From contig NZ_CP098813.1 in assembly GCF_036825535.1 (NCBI RefSeq), positions 1,798,001 through 1,862,000 on the forward strand: a stretch of DNA of 64,000 nt, given 5' to 3'. Of the stretch, positions 36,867-44,721 are shown piece after piece. This DNA comes from Parasalinivibrio latis. Lineage in GTDB: Bacteria > Pseudomonadota > Gammaproteobacteria > Enterobacterales > Vibrionaceae. Position 1 is the first letter of the stretch, and every line of letters begins with the position of its first letter. The notes under the pieces are model-generated. The model was given only the letters and a program-made list of their open reading frames with translations, searched no databases and was not told the origin of the DNA. Both the position numbers and the translations under genes were made by a program.

Positions 36867-37661
36867 ATGACTACAGTTTGTAAACTTTGCTTAAAAGAAA
36901 AGCCTTTAAGAGAATCACATATTATCCCGCGAGCTATATATCGACGAAGAAAGCGTTCTGGAAAATCACAGCTAGTCGCTGTGACTATCGATAAATCGAC
37001 ATCTCCTGATTTGAGAAACTGTGATCCCAAAGAACCTCTATTCTGTAGCTCTTGCGAAAACGAGTTATTAAATGATAGGTATGAAAGGTATTCTGATAGC
37101 TTTCTCACAGGGAAGTTTCCAGTCCGGAAAACTTCCCAAGCAGTCATGTTGGATAACTTTAAATACGATAGGTTTTACCTTTATGTAATCAGCATTCTTT
37201 GGCGAGCTTCTATTAGTTCACTTGAGCAATTTCAAGGCATAGATTTGGGCGGTGATTTCAACGAAAAGTTAAGACAATGCATATACAGCGGTAGCATTAA
37301 GCTGGGAGTTTCTTTGAAATTAGATCATTTCGTAAGAGTCTCAATGTATAGGATCAAAGACGAACAGGGCATATTTGATGCCAATTTCATCAAAAGCTTA
37401 ATCCTCAATCTAAATGTCTATCGTGGAGAAACTGAAGCTGAGGGTATGTACTATTACTTCATGATCGAAGGCTTTTTCATAGTAATTCGCTTTAGTGCTG
37501 AAAATGACTTGCATGCGGTACGTACTCATAGAGAACCAGCACAAGTTACGGGTGTCTTTAACTCGTTGTCTGTACCATTCTGTGATTTTAGAGAAATTCC
37601 TGTATTAGAACACTCGCTGAATAGTTTAGTATGGAAAGTTAAAAATCACGGGAAGTTGTAA
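36867..37661 (+). CDS. HNH/treble-clef-like zinc protein of unknown function
   Basis: This 264-residue protein opens with CKLCLKEKPLRESHIIPRAIYR, and a second Cys pair follows about 40 residues later in CSSCENELL. The Cys-x2-Cys ... SHIIPR ... Cys-x2-Cys layout is that of HNH-like treble-clef nucleases. The canonical catalytic HN residues are not obvious, so activity is uncertain. The rest (residues 80-264) matches nothing I know. The gene is AT-rich and leads the cassette-like region, where defence and stress genes are common. Confidence 0.6.
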   Translation: MTTVCKLCLKEKPLRESHIIPRAIYRRRKRSGKSQLVAVTIDKSTSPDLRNCDPKEPLFCSSCENELLNDRYERYSDSFLTGKFPVRKTSQAVMLDNFKYDRFYLYVISILWRASISSLEQFQGIDLGGDFNEKLRQCIYSGSIKLGVSLKLDHFVRVSMYRIKDEQGIFDANFIKSLILNLNVYRGETEAEGMYYYFMIEGFFIVIRFSAENDLHAVRTHREPAQVTGVFNSLSVPFCDFREIPVLEHSLNSLVWKVKNHGKL

Positions 37662-37769
37662 CTTGACAAACGATTATGGCGTCAATAGCTAATTAGAAAC
37701 TCATTTATCTTTGAATGTGGCGCCATCTCTTACCATTCAATTCAAAGTACACCAAAGGAAGTAGGAAAT

Positions 37770-37847
37770 ATGGTTACCTCCGGTATTTAAAGCGACACCT
37801 AAGTGTGGCAAATCCTCGTGAGGGGGAATCCATGTCACTCGTTATGT
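37770..37847 (+). repeat. attC-like right arm, copy 1
   Basis: This 78-bp stretch ends in the core GTTATGT (37841-37847). Its first 77 bp match 42985-43061 at all but four positions. The end (GGGGGAATCCATGTCA then the core) is roughly the complement of the left arms GCATAACACATATGAG...CCCC seen at other sites, as expected for a folded attC site. No good left arm is seen between this and 37661. Confidence 0.55.
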
Positions 37848-37861
37848 GAATGGAGGTCAAA

Positions 37862-38371
37862 ATGTCTTCTGTGCCAAGAAATAAGGACGAATTGGAGTTA
37901 GCTATAAACTCAATATTTCCGAAACTCATGGCTGACTATCGTTCAATTCCGGAAAGCAAAGCTCGCAAACCAGGAGTAGATGGAAACGTCAAAGGTACAG
38001 TCATTAGCGTTAGTGATACAGTGGCTTACTTGATTGGTTGGGGGAGACTCGTTCTTAAATGGCATCACTTAAGATCTCAAAACCAACATGTTGATTTCCC
38101 GGAAACTGGTTATAAATGGAACCAATTAGGCTCACTCGCTGAGAGCTTCCACGAAGAGTATCGTGAGTGGAAATATGATGATTTACTCATTGAGCTTGAG
38201 TCTACGGTTAACGAGATACTTTTACTCATTTCAAGCTTAAGTGACCATGATTTGTATGGTGTTGCGTGGTACGAACAATGGACTTTGGGGCGCATGATTC
38301 AGTTTAATACATCATCACCCATGAAAAATATGCGTACAAAAGTTCGGCGTTTCAATCGAGAATTCACATAA
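37862..38371 (+). CDS. ClbS/DfsB-family (DUF1706) four-helix protein
   Basis: This 169-residue protein begins RNKDELELAINSIFPKLMADY and has AYLIGWGRLVLKWH in the first third, the pattern of the ClbS/DfsB family of DinB-like four-helix bundles. ClbS protects E. coli from colibactin; most relatives are uncharacterised. The ATG at 37862 has GGAGG five bases upstream. The stop codon lies inside the left core of the next attC site, typical of a gene cassette. Confidence 0.75.
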   Translation: MSSVPRNKDELELAINSIFPKLMADYRSIPESKARKPGVDGNVKGTVISVSDTVAYLIGWGRLVLKWHHLRSQNQHVDFPETGYKWNQLGSLAESFHEEYREWKYDDLLIELESTVNEILLLISSLSDHDLYGVAWYEQWTLGRMIQFNTSSPMKNMRTKVRRFNREFT

Positions 38372-38504
38372 CACATACCTGACCCTCTCCGCTCAATAGG
38401 CAATAGCGTTCGTTTGCCTGTGTCAGCGGCCAATACCCTCGAACAACCAACTCTGCCGTGCTATGGTAAAACCTTGTGACGAGAATCCATGTTATTCATT
38501 AGGC
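38366..38504 (+). repeat. attC-like recombination site 2
   Basis: The left core ACATAAC (38366-38372) overlaps the stop of the preceding gene. The right end has GTTATTC (38491-38497) followed by ATTAGGC, a one-base change from GTTAGGC. Between lie GAATCCATG and CAATAGGCAATAGCGTTC blocks shared with the other sites. The 139-bp length fits a long, Vibrio-type attC. Confidence 0.65.
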
Positions 38505-38581
38505 TCCTACGTGTTTATACAAGTTTTCAAGCACTTAATCTATTAAAGAGATCTATTACTGACATTAATAAGGATAATGAG

Positions 38582-38974
38582 ATGTTTAGCCACATTATGA
38601 TCGGAACTGATGATATTGAAAGCGCTAAAAGGTTTTATGACTCTGTATTAGCGGTACTCGGCATCAATAAGCCTGTAGAGAATATCAATGACTCTGGACA
38701 GAAACGATTGTTTTACATTCACAATGGGTCAGTGTTTTGTATTACCGAGCCAATAAATGGTGAACCGGCACACCCGGCCAATGGTTCTACTATTGGATTT
38801 ACTTGTAACTCACCAGAGCAAGTGAAGGAGTTCCATTCTGTTGCCATAGCAAATGGCGCTACTAGCATTGAAGGTCCTCCAGGCTTGCGTGACAACTCTA
38901 CTGGTAGAAAGCATCTGTGTTACTTTTTGGATTTAGACGGGCATAAAATCTGTGGAATGTACCGCTGTAACTAA
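38582..38974 (+). CDS. VOC-family (glyoxalase/bleomycin-resistance-like) protein
   Basis: This 130-residue protein starts MFSHIMIGTDDIESAKRFYD and ends FLDLDGHKICGMY, the two halves of a vicinal-oxygen-chelate fold, with metal-ligand candidates His4 and Asp/His near the C-terminus. Such proteins act on thiol adducts, epoxides or antibiotics; the substrate here is unknown. An upstream in-frame ATG at 38489 lies in the attC site and is rejected; AAGGA precedes 38582. Confidence 0.78.
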   Translation: MFSHIMIGTDDIESAKRFYDSVLAVLGINKPVENINDSGQKRLFYIHNGSVFCITEPINGEPAHPANGSTIGFTCNSPEQVKEFHSVAIANGATSIEGPPGLRDNSTGRKHLCYFLDLDGHKICGMYRCN

Positions 38975-39042
38975 GGTGTTTTTGTCAGCTTTGAAGCCGG
39001 GGATTCAAAACCTCAAGTCAGTATTCCCCAGCACACTCTTTT

Positions 39043-39075
39043 AAAAACCAGAGCCAGCCCAAACCGGCTCTGGTT
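39043..39075 (-). terminator. Terminator of the phosphoesterase gene
   Basis: A 10-bp stem (AACCAGAGCC with complement) is followed on the minus strand by a T-run, five bases past the stop codon. Confidence 0.8.
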
Positions 39076-39080
39076 GCGCG

Positions 39081-39842
39081 TTAAAACTCAGCGTCGTAGT
39101 CAAATACAGGCTCTTTCGACAAGTCGATAACCCTGTGTGGGCAAGGTTTACCTTTTTTTCCGGTGGACGTTCCACCATCATATACCCTCGATACGCCCCA
39201 CTTCCCATTCCACTTTTTGCCGTCATGGTTGTGGCCAAACAGAATCGCTGAAATGTCATGTTGCTTGATAATATCTCCTAACTCTTCGGAGTCCTTGAGA
39301 TGCAAAAATGGTTTGGGGTGGAAAGGATGATGATGAAGGTAAACCACTTTGTATGCCGCTTTCTGAACAGCTTCATCTTCGGCGAGCATTTTTGCCAGTC
39401 GTTTTAGCTGCGACTTTCCCAACTCGCCTTCTGCCGACAACCTGTCATACCAATTCAGTTCTTCAGCCATCGAATCCAACCCAATGAACGCAATATCACC
39501 AATTACATCCAGTTTGGGATAGGTGATTTTGGTTTTTCCAAAGAACGCTTTTTTAAACTTCTTCACATATTTTTTAGACGCCAGGATGCCACTACCATAG
39601 TCATGGTTACCCGGCACAACAAGAACGTGAAAGCCCGCATCTTTAAGCCTTTTAAAGTGCATAACAGCTTCTTCATAAGAGCCATCGTCCGTGGCGTCTT
39701 CCACCACATCGCCCGTGTGCACAATCACGTAGTTATCGGCTTCTTCTTTGGTGAATATAATCCTGGTGATGATCTCCTTCATTCTTGAAGACAAATCTTT
39801 GTAGCCCAGGTGGGTATCGGTGAGATGAATTATCTTTTTCAT
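39081..39842 (-). CDS. Calcineurin-like metallophosphoesterase
   Basis: This 253-residue protein has the full dimetal motif set: DTHLG near the start, GDVVEDA, GNHDYGSG, then HHHPFHP and GHNHDG. The fold acts on phosphodiesters, such as cyclic nucleotides or lipids. The start at 39842 has GAGG at a good distance; a longer frame running back over the next gene is rejected. It is the one gene in reverse orientation in the left half of the region, which is uncommon within cassette arrays. Confidence 0.87.
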   Translation of the reverse strand: MKKIIHLTDTHLGYKDLSSRMKEIITRIIFTKEEADNYVIVHTGDVVEDATDDGSYEEAVMHFKRLKDAGFHVLVVPGNHDYGSGILASKKYVKKFKKAFFGKTKITYPKLDVIGDIAFIGLDSMAEELNWYDRLSAEGELGKSQLKRLAKMLAEDEAVQKAAYKVVYLHHHPFHPKPFLHLKDSEELGDIIKQHDISAILFGHNHDGKKWNGKWGVSRVYDGGTSTGKKGKPCPHRVIDLSKEPVFDYDAEF

Positions 39843-39854
39843 TGTTATTACCTC

Positions 39855-39999
39855 GCTTAACTGACCGGCTTTAATCATAGTTGATATTTGCCAGGTTCTT
39901 GACGAGGCGGACCTATCCGCTGGTGTTGCATAGGGTCCCAATCGTAAGGTCACTTTTATCTGCCTTTCCCGCGTGGTGTCTGCTATGGCGTTGTTAGGT
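39855..39999 (+). repeat. Possible attC-like site 3
   Basis: GCTTAAC (39855-39861) fits the RYYYAAC core and GTTAGGT (39993-39999) fits GTTRRRY, 145 bp apart. The inner part is not similar to the other sites and the fold was not checked, so this is tentative. Confidence 0.35.
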
Positions 40000-40017
40000 G
40001 AATAATTGGAGATTGGG

Positions 40018-40668
40018 ATGTCAGACAGAAATCGCTTTAATGTACTGTTAGTTTTGCCCATTGTGAGTTTTATTTGGCTTGCTGGCACCGTTATTATTGC
40101 CGGTTTGTATTACCCTGAATACAGTCATTCAGCGCAGTTTATTAGTGAGTTAGGGGCCACAGGCTCGCCTTACGGCTCCTATGTGAATTATTTAGGGTTT
40201 ATTCCCGCTGAGTTGTTAATATTTGCTTTCGTCGCCTTTTGTTATTCGGCTGTTCCTAAGACAAAGCAAAACCGGATAGGTGTTGCCTTGATAGGGTTGT
40301 ACGGGACAGCACTGAGTCTGGCGGCGATATTTCCCTGTGATTATCAGTGTCGGCCAGTTGAACCCACCCTCTTCCACAATATCCATATGCTCCTTGCCGT
40401 TTCTGCCTACATGTCAGTGATGGTGTCAATGTTCATTCTGTCTTCATTTGATGGATACGCGAAAACATTCAAAATAGGCACCCGCACCATCAGTGTTATT
40501 TGTATCCTGCTATTCATTGCCTTGGATCCAGAATCAAAATTCGTTGGTGTTTATCAACGTTTACTTGAAGGATTCATATACGTATGGTTTATCTATTTTG
40601 GATATATTTTACGTGGCTATTTTCATCCAAAAAATTTTCACCATTTTTCAGACAATAGAAAAAGTTAG
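40018..40668 (+). CDS. DUF998-family membrane protein
   Basis: The protein has 216 residues with six predicted membrane helices. It contains YSHSAQFISELGATGSPYG after the first helix and an FPCDYQC motif in the third loop, features of the DUF998 family. The function of the family is unknown. GGAG lies seven bases before the start at 40018. Confidence 0.75.
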   Translation: MSDRNRFNVLLVLPIVSFIWLAGTVIIAGLYYPEYSHSAQFISELGATGSPYGSYVNYLGFIPAELLIFAFVAFCYSAVPKTKQNRIGVALIGLYGTALSLAAIFPCDYQCRPVEPTLFHNIHMLLAVSAYMSVMVSMFILSSFDGYAKTFKIGTRTISVICILLFIALDPESKFVGVYQRLLEGFIYVWFIYFGYILRGYFHPKNFHHFSDNRKS

Positions 40669-40848
40669 CATGTCGAGAAATAACCTATTTCTTTTTAAAG
40701 AACAAAATATAACGATTGACATATCAAGAGTCGTGTATAGAAAGATCTAATTAATGCTAAAACTTGCACTTTGATTTAAGTTTGCGACAAGCTACCTGAT
40801 AAATCCGTCAGAATTTGAAATTCTTTTCCGTTGACTAATACTTATTAA

Positions 40849-40871
40849 TGACTCACTCCACACTTGAGTCA
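40849..40871. promoter_or_regulatory. Inverted repeat upstream of the lipoprotein gene
   Basis: Arms TGACTCA and TGAGTCA are separated by nine bases, 33 bp upstream of the start codon at 40904. It may be an operator or a leader hairpin. The rest of the gap from 40669 shows nothing else. Confidence 0.4.
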
Positions 40872-40903
40872 CAAACAAAAACGACAACAAGGCTAGGAAT
40901 AAT

Positions 40904-42100
40904 ATGGATTACTGTAAATCACTAATAATTGTGGTTTCTTGTACTTCCGCCGTTGGGTGCGTCTCAAATAACGTAGAAGAAAGTTACCACGCTGTCGCAA
41001 AGAGCTGGAATCAAATGGTCAGGGCATCTCAGGTTATACCTGTCTACCCTCTACAAGAAGACCTCCGCCCCGGAGATGCGTTTATTACGCCATTCACCAC
41101 AAATACAGAAATAGAATCCTGGAAAGAAGAAGGCTATCTCAGACTGGATAATGTCTACGCCCGTCTAAAGCCTAACGATAACATCATTGAAGATTTGCCA
41201 AAAGCCGCATTCCCCACCTATTCATTCACCATCGACTCAAGATCGGGTGGTGGACTTGCCCTTCCAGTAAGTTCTGTACCGGTCGCACTCGCCCTATCAG
41301 GGGCAAAATCGGCCACAGGTACCATCTCTTTTAAAGATGCCTTTTCCAACGGCATGACTGATCGTGAAGCCAATGCACTCGTTAATAATTGGGCTACTGA
41401 AGACATTCTCAGTGAGCTTAAAGATTACACAAAAAACGAAAATCATAGACTCTATGTGCTGAGGGTGGTTACCAGAACTTTCAGCGTAAAGACCGTATCT
41501 GTGGGTCTTACTTTTACAGACACATCCGGCGTTAACTTACAAGCCGGTGCCCCCCCCTCAACGCCGGAGCTTTGGGGAGCATCACCTGCAGATTACGACA
41601 AAATGATTGCTTACTTGAACAAACAAATTGCGCTTAAAACGGAAACTGGTGACGCTCCGGAGCTTCCTGCTGACACAGATACGCAAGATGAAAGTTCTGG
41701 CCGCACCCTTTCACAATTGCAAAAAGATCTGGAGATTATTGAAAATTTAAGGTCCGAATCGATCATAGACCAGATGAAACGTCAATTAGAGAAAAGTGAC
41801 CAAATTGATAAGTATGGAGGCTTCTTCCTTCCTGGCGCCTCTTACAAATTTTCATCCTTCTCTCAGTACGGTGCGGGAATGGAAGAGAAATTTGATGCTC
41901 CTCTGGTATTTGGCTATTGGGCTACGGAATACATTATTAATACGGATGGTCCATTAATTCCTCTCAGGCGATCCCGGGGCATCATTGAAAACCCGGAATT
42001 ACTTGAAACACTCATTAAAAACATTGAGGAAGAGAGGAAGAACAACCGACTAAAAGGCCCACTACCTAAAAAAAACGATAATAATCGTTCGGAGGTTTAA
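40904..42100 (+). CDS. Hypothetical lipoprotein
   Basis: This 398-residue protein has a short hydrophobic N-terminus ending SAVGC, a lipoprotein cleavage site. The mature part is soluble, with a conserved-looking segment YPLQEDLRPGDAFITPF near residue 48 and a coiled-coil-like stretch around residues 265-310. AGGAATAAT precedes the start. The next gene begins two bases after the stop, so the two are probably one unit. I do not recognise a function. Confidence 0.75.
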   Translation: MDYCKSLIIVVSCTSAVGCVSNNVEESYHAVAKSWNQMVRASQVIPVYPLQEDLRPGDAFITPFTTNTEIESWKEEGYLRLDNVYARLKPNDNIIEDLPKAAFPTYSFTIDSRSGGGLALPVSSVPVALALSGAKSATGTISFKDAFSNGMTDREANALVNNWATEDILSELKDYTKNENHRLYVLRVVTRTFSVKTVSVGLTFTDTSGVNLQAGAPPSTPELWGASPADYDKMIAYLNKQIALKTETGDAPELPADTDTQDESSGRTLSQLQKDLEIIENLRSESIIDQMKRQLEKSDQIDKYGGFFLPGASYKFSSFSQYGAGMEEKFDAPLVFGYWATEYIINTDGPLIPLRRSRGIIENPELLETLIKNIEEERKNNRLKGPLPKKNDNNRSEV

Positions 42101-42102
42101 CC

Positions 42103-42441
42103 ATGATGATCCTTGGCAGTACGGCAAATTTTCACTGTTACCTGATTGAAACGTCTGAGTATAACGATGAGATGCTGGCAATTTACGTTCATGACCCGTC
42201 TCTAAGGGATGTGCCCTTCAGCCGACACGCTATTTCACACCACCAGGGCTATGAAATTGTCGTTTTCATTGTGAACGACAACCGGAACAAGTCCGAATTT
42301 GGTCACTTTGATGATATGGATTCCGACGAACTGAGATCATACATACAATCTGCCATACAAAGGCAGTGCGAATATTTCGATGTTGAAGTGAACGGGAAAA
42401 ACGTGTTGATTATCTACCCAATATCACGATTCTTTCCATAA
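42103..42441 (+). CDS. Hypothetical protein linked to the lipoprotein gene
   Basis: This soluble 112-residue protein with many acidic residues has no signal peptide. GGAGG sits before its start, inside the end of the lipoprotein gene, so translation is coupled. I recognise no family. The tight pairing suggests the products work together. Confidence 0.65.
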   Translation: MMILGSTANFHCYLIETSEYNDEMLAIYVHDPSLRDVPFSRHAISHHQGYEIVVFIVNDNRNKSEFGHFDDMDSDELRSYIQSAIQRQCEYFDVEVNGKNVLIIYPISRFFP

Positions 42442-42471
42442 GGCTCGCTTCAGCGTGGTACATTTTTGAAA

Positions 42472-42924
42472 TCACCGAGAGATATAGCGATTTTGTATCA
42501 TTTGTGCCACCGCTTTTTCTTTCTTGGCTTTGTGCTTCTCCAACTGCTCCTTGTAGGCGCGGTCTAACTGCTCTGGCGACACATTATCAACGTCATGTCC
42601 GCCGTTACAGAGTGCCTCAAGGAATCCCGCTTTGTTTCTGTCATCCCCCACCCAAAGCTTTAACGCCGCAAGCTGGCCTTTTGATGGGCCGGGGTCGGTA
42701 CTGTCTTGACCGTTATAAAGTGATTTCAACGACGCCTGCTTCTCGTCGAACTGTTGGTTGATGTCCGCCGTGGTTTCTTCCGATGGATCCAGTTGGTTGG
42801 CAATTGCTTTGGCGCGTTCTTTTTCCAGTTCCAGATACGCATTTCGGTCTTTTTGGTCTTGCTCATGCTGGTATTTCTGGCTGTCTTTGTTAACATTCTC
42901 AAACTTTCCACTTCCCTTGGTCAT
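42472..42924 (-). CDS. Hypothetical charged, coiled-coil-like protein
   Basis: This 150-residue protein is rich in Glu, Lys, Gln and Asp, with heptad-like stretches at both ends and no membrane segment. A short AGG lies six bases before the ATG at 42924. It is on the opposite strand to its neighbours. I do not recognise a family and confidence that it is expressed is moderate. Confidence 0.5.
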   Translation of the reverse strand: MTKGSGKFENVNKDSQKYQHEQDQKDRNAYLELEKERAKAIANQLDPSEETTADINQQFDEKQASLKSLYNGQDSTDPGPSKGQLAALKLWVGDDRNKAGFLEALCNGGHDVDNVSPEQLDRAYKEQLEKHKAKKEKAVAQMIQNRYISR

Positions 42925-42984
42925 CAAAGCCTGTAGGGAAAAGGGTGTTTGGCGAGGTCAACGCCGCAAATGAATTGAGAAGAC

Positions 42985-43062
42985 ATGGTTACCTACGGTA
43001 TTTAAAGCGGCACCTAAGTGTGGCAAATCCTCGTGAGGGGGAATCCATGTCATTCGGTATGC
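42985..43062 (+). repeat. attC-like right arm, copy 2
   Basis: This is the 95%-identical partner of 37770-37847. The core reads GGTATGC (43056-43062), one base from GTTATGC. The two copies are direct repeats bracketing about 5.1 kb. The left arm is not recognisable here either. Confidence 0.55.
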
Positions 43063-43075
43063 CTTCGGAGAAACA

Positions 43076-43714
43076 ATGGAATACAATCTAAGCCCGTCCT
43101 TTAAGCACGATAAAATTGAGGACCCTTCATTTATTGACTTAGTAGATGTTTTCGAAGACATCTGGCTACATTATCTCTTGAACCCTGCAAAAATTCTGTT
43201 GGATCATAAGCACTGTGAAGTTGCTGCTTTGTCTTTACTCTCTACTTATTTTGAGTCTATCGAATGTTACATTTCGGGAGCGAAAAGTGAGGGAAAGTCC
43301 AAAAAATTTTTCATTGAAGGATTTTGTCGAGTGTTTAGCTCTAACCGTAACGGAATGGAAGTCGCTGCAGATCACTTTTATAAACATGTCCGTTGTGGCT
43401 TAACTCATGAAGCAATGCTAAGTAATAAGGTGGCTTTCAGCCCGTCATCGGCACATGCAATTTATGCCACTTACCGCAAAGATAATAAAGGAAACCTTAT
43501 TCTCAATTCCGGTGTTACTTCAATCGTTGTAAATCCTCATTTAATATTTTCAGCGATAAATAATCACTTTAGACAGTACATTGCTACTTTGCGGCAAGGT
43601 GAAAATAAGAAAGTCATGAGCAACTTCGAAAAAACAATAACTAGAGTGCTTGGTGATCAAAGCGAAGAACTTATCATTGGAGTAACTGAAGATGAGTTTT
43701 TAGGCAAACTGTAA
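43076..43714 (+). CDS. Hypothetical protein with HEPN-like Rx4H motif
   Basis: This 212-residue protein is largely helical. Near residue 106 it has HVRCGLTHEAM, an Arg-x4-His arrangement like the active site of HEPN ribonucleases of toxin and defence systems. The rest does not match a family I know, so the HEPN idea is weak. GGAG lies six bases before the start, and the start is just 14 bases after an attC core, as in gene cassettes. Confidence 0.55.
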   Translation: MEYNLSPSFKHDKIEDPSFIDLVDVFEDIWLHYLLNPAKILLDHKHCEVAALSLLSTYFESIECYISGAKSEGKSKKFFIEGFCRVFSSNRNGMEVAADHFYKHVRCGLTHEAMLSNKVAFSPSSAHAIYATYRKDNKGNLILNSGVTSIVVNPHLIFSAINNHFRQYIATLRQGENKKVMSNFEKTITRVLGDQSEELIIGVTEDEFLGKL

Positions 43715-43720
43715 GCACAG

Positions 43721-43849
43721 GCATAACACATATGAGTCCTTCCCCAATCAGCAGGCAGTAACATTCTTTTGTCTGCTCCAACAGCCATTGCTTTCCAACA
43801 AAAAGTGGTGGAAACGACACGCAACTTGCCTTCTATTAATTTGTTATGT
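43721..43849 (+). repeat. attC-like recombination site 4
   Basis: The left core is GCATAAC (43721-43727) and the right core GTTATGT (43843-43849), 129 bp in total. The left arm (ACACATATGAG then CCTTC) is shared with sites 2 and 5, and CAATCAGCAGGCAGTAACATTC matches their inner block in part. This is the cleanest site of the set. Confidence 0.7.
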
Positions 43850-43931
43850 AATTGGTAGACATTTTCGACTAAAAGGGGCTAAAATGCGCCCTCGCGGCTG
43901 CACATGAATTTCAGTCAACTTAAGTGAAAAT

Positions 43932-44366
43932 ATGATGATTGTAGAAAATGTGCTTCCTGAAAATTACGCAGAAATGCTTAATGTTTGGGAAAATTCAGTC
44001 CGAGCAACTCATGACTTCATAACAGAAGAAGATATTGAGTTTTTTAAACCAATTATCATTGAGCAGGCTTTTCCTGCTGTCACGTTAAGATGTATAAAAA
44101 ATGAAAGTGGTTCAATATTAGGTTTCGTGGGTATCCACGACTCAAAGGTTGAAATGCTGTTCGTCTTAAATGAGGCAAGAGGGCAAGGTGTTGGTAAGGT
44201 GCTACTGCAGTACGCAATAGAGCAGTTAGGCACAACCAAAGTCGATGTAAACGAACAAAATCCGCAAGCAGTAGGTTTCTACAAGTATATGGGTTTTAAA
44301 GTCGTTTCTCACTCACCACTTGATGATATGGGAAAACCTTTTCCAATTCTGCATATGACGCTTTAA
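43932..44366 (+). CDS. GNAT-family N-acetyltransferase
   Basis: This 144-residue protein has the acetyl-CoA-binding loop VLNEARGQGVGKVLL near residue 78, followed by VDVNEQNPQAVGFYKYMGF, the standard motif order. It may acetylate a drug, amine or protein; the substrate is unknown. It lies between two attC-like sites and has its own hairpin terminator. Confidence 0.85.
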   Translation: MMIVENVLPENYAEMLNVWENSVRATHDFITEEDIEFFKPIIIEQAFPAVTLRCIKNESGSILGFVGIHDSKVEMLFVLNEARGQGVGKVLLQYAIEQLGTTKVDVNEQNPQAVGFYKYMGFKVVSHSPLDDMGKPFPILHMTL

Positions 44367-44397
44367 AGCTCGGTTTGTCGTAACCAGTTTGTCAGAA

Positions 44398-44430
44398 GAA
44401 ACGCCCAAGGCTAATAACTTTGGGCGTTTC
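44398..44430 (+). terminator. Hairpin after the GNAT gene
   Basis: An 11-bp stem (GAAACGCCCAA with complement) has an 11-base loop. No T-run follows, so it may slow rather than stop transcription. Confidence 0.6.
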
Positions 44431-44448
44431 CGTATACGGGTAAAAATC

Positions 44449-44703
44449 GCATAACACATATGAGCCCTTCTCCGGTCAATAAGCAATAGTGTTCATTTTG
44501 TTGCATCAGCAACCAATGCTCTCGAACAGCAAAATTGTCCACTTCATATTGTCATATCCGCCATTAAGTTTTTGCTTACGGCAAATATATAGAGGGTTTC
44601 TTATTGCGGTCTCACGACTGCGAATACATCCATTGCTTTCGAGAGGCATCTATCGTCGTGCTACTGTTAAACCTCACGAGGAAGAATCTGTGTTATTCGT
44701 TAA
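44449..44703 (+). repeat. attC-like recombination site 5 with internal insertion
   Basis: The left core is GCATAAC (44449-44455). The right end, GTTATTC (44690-44696) followed by GTTAAAG, matches site 2. The site is 255 bp, about 115 bp longer than site 2, because extra sequence lies between the shared TCTCGAACA block and the shared GTGCTA block. The extra part contains another CCATTGCTTTC block, so it may come from a second site. Confidence 0.6.
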
Positions 44704-44721
44704 AGCACAGAAGGGAGTCAG

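Noticed and set aside
38489..38581. N-terminal extension of the VOC gene from an ATG at 38489
   Set aside because: That ATG belongs to the shared GAATCCATG block of the attC-like site; the VOC fold begins at 38582, which has a ribosome site.
39843..40088. 82-codon extension of the phosphoesterase gene
   Set aside because: It would overlap the attC-like site and the start of the DUF998 gene on the other strand, and the metal motif begins right after 39842.
40493..40750. An 85-codon frame overlapping the end of the DUF998 gene
   Set aside because: It is a shifted frame of a membrane-protein gene with no start signal.
42504..42761. Plus-strand frame opposite the charged hypothetical protein
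   Set aside because: Its composition is unlike a real protein, while the minus-strand frame shows a charged helical pattern and a weak ribosome site.
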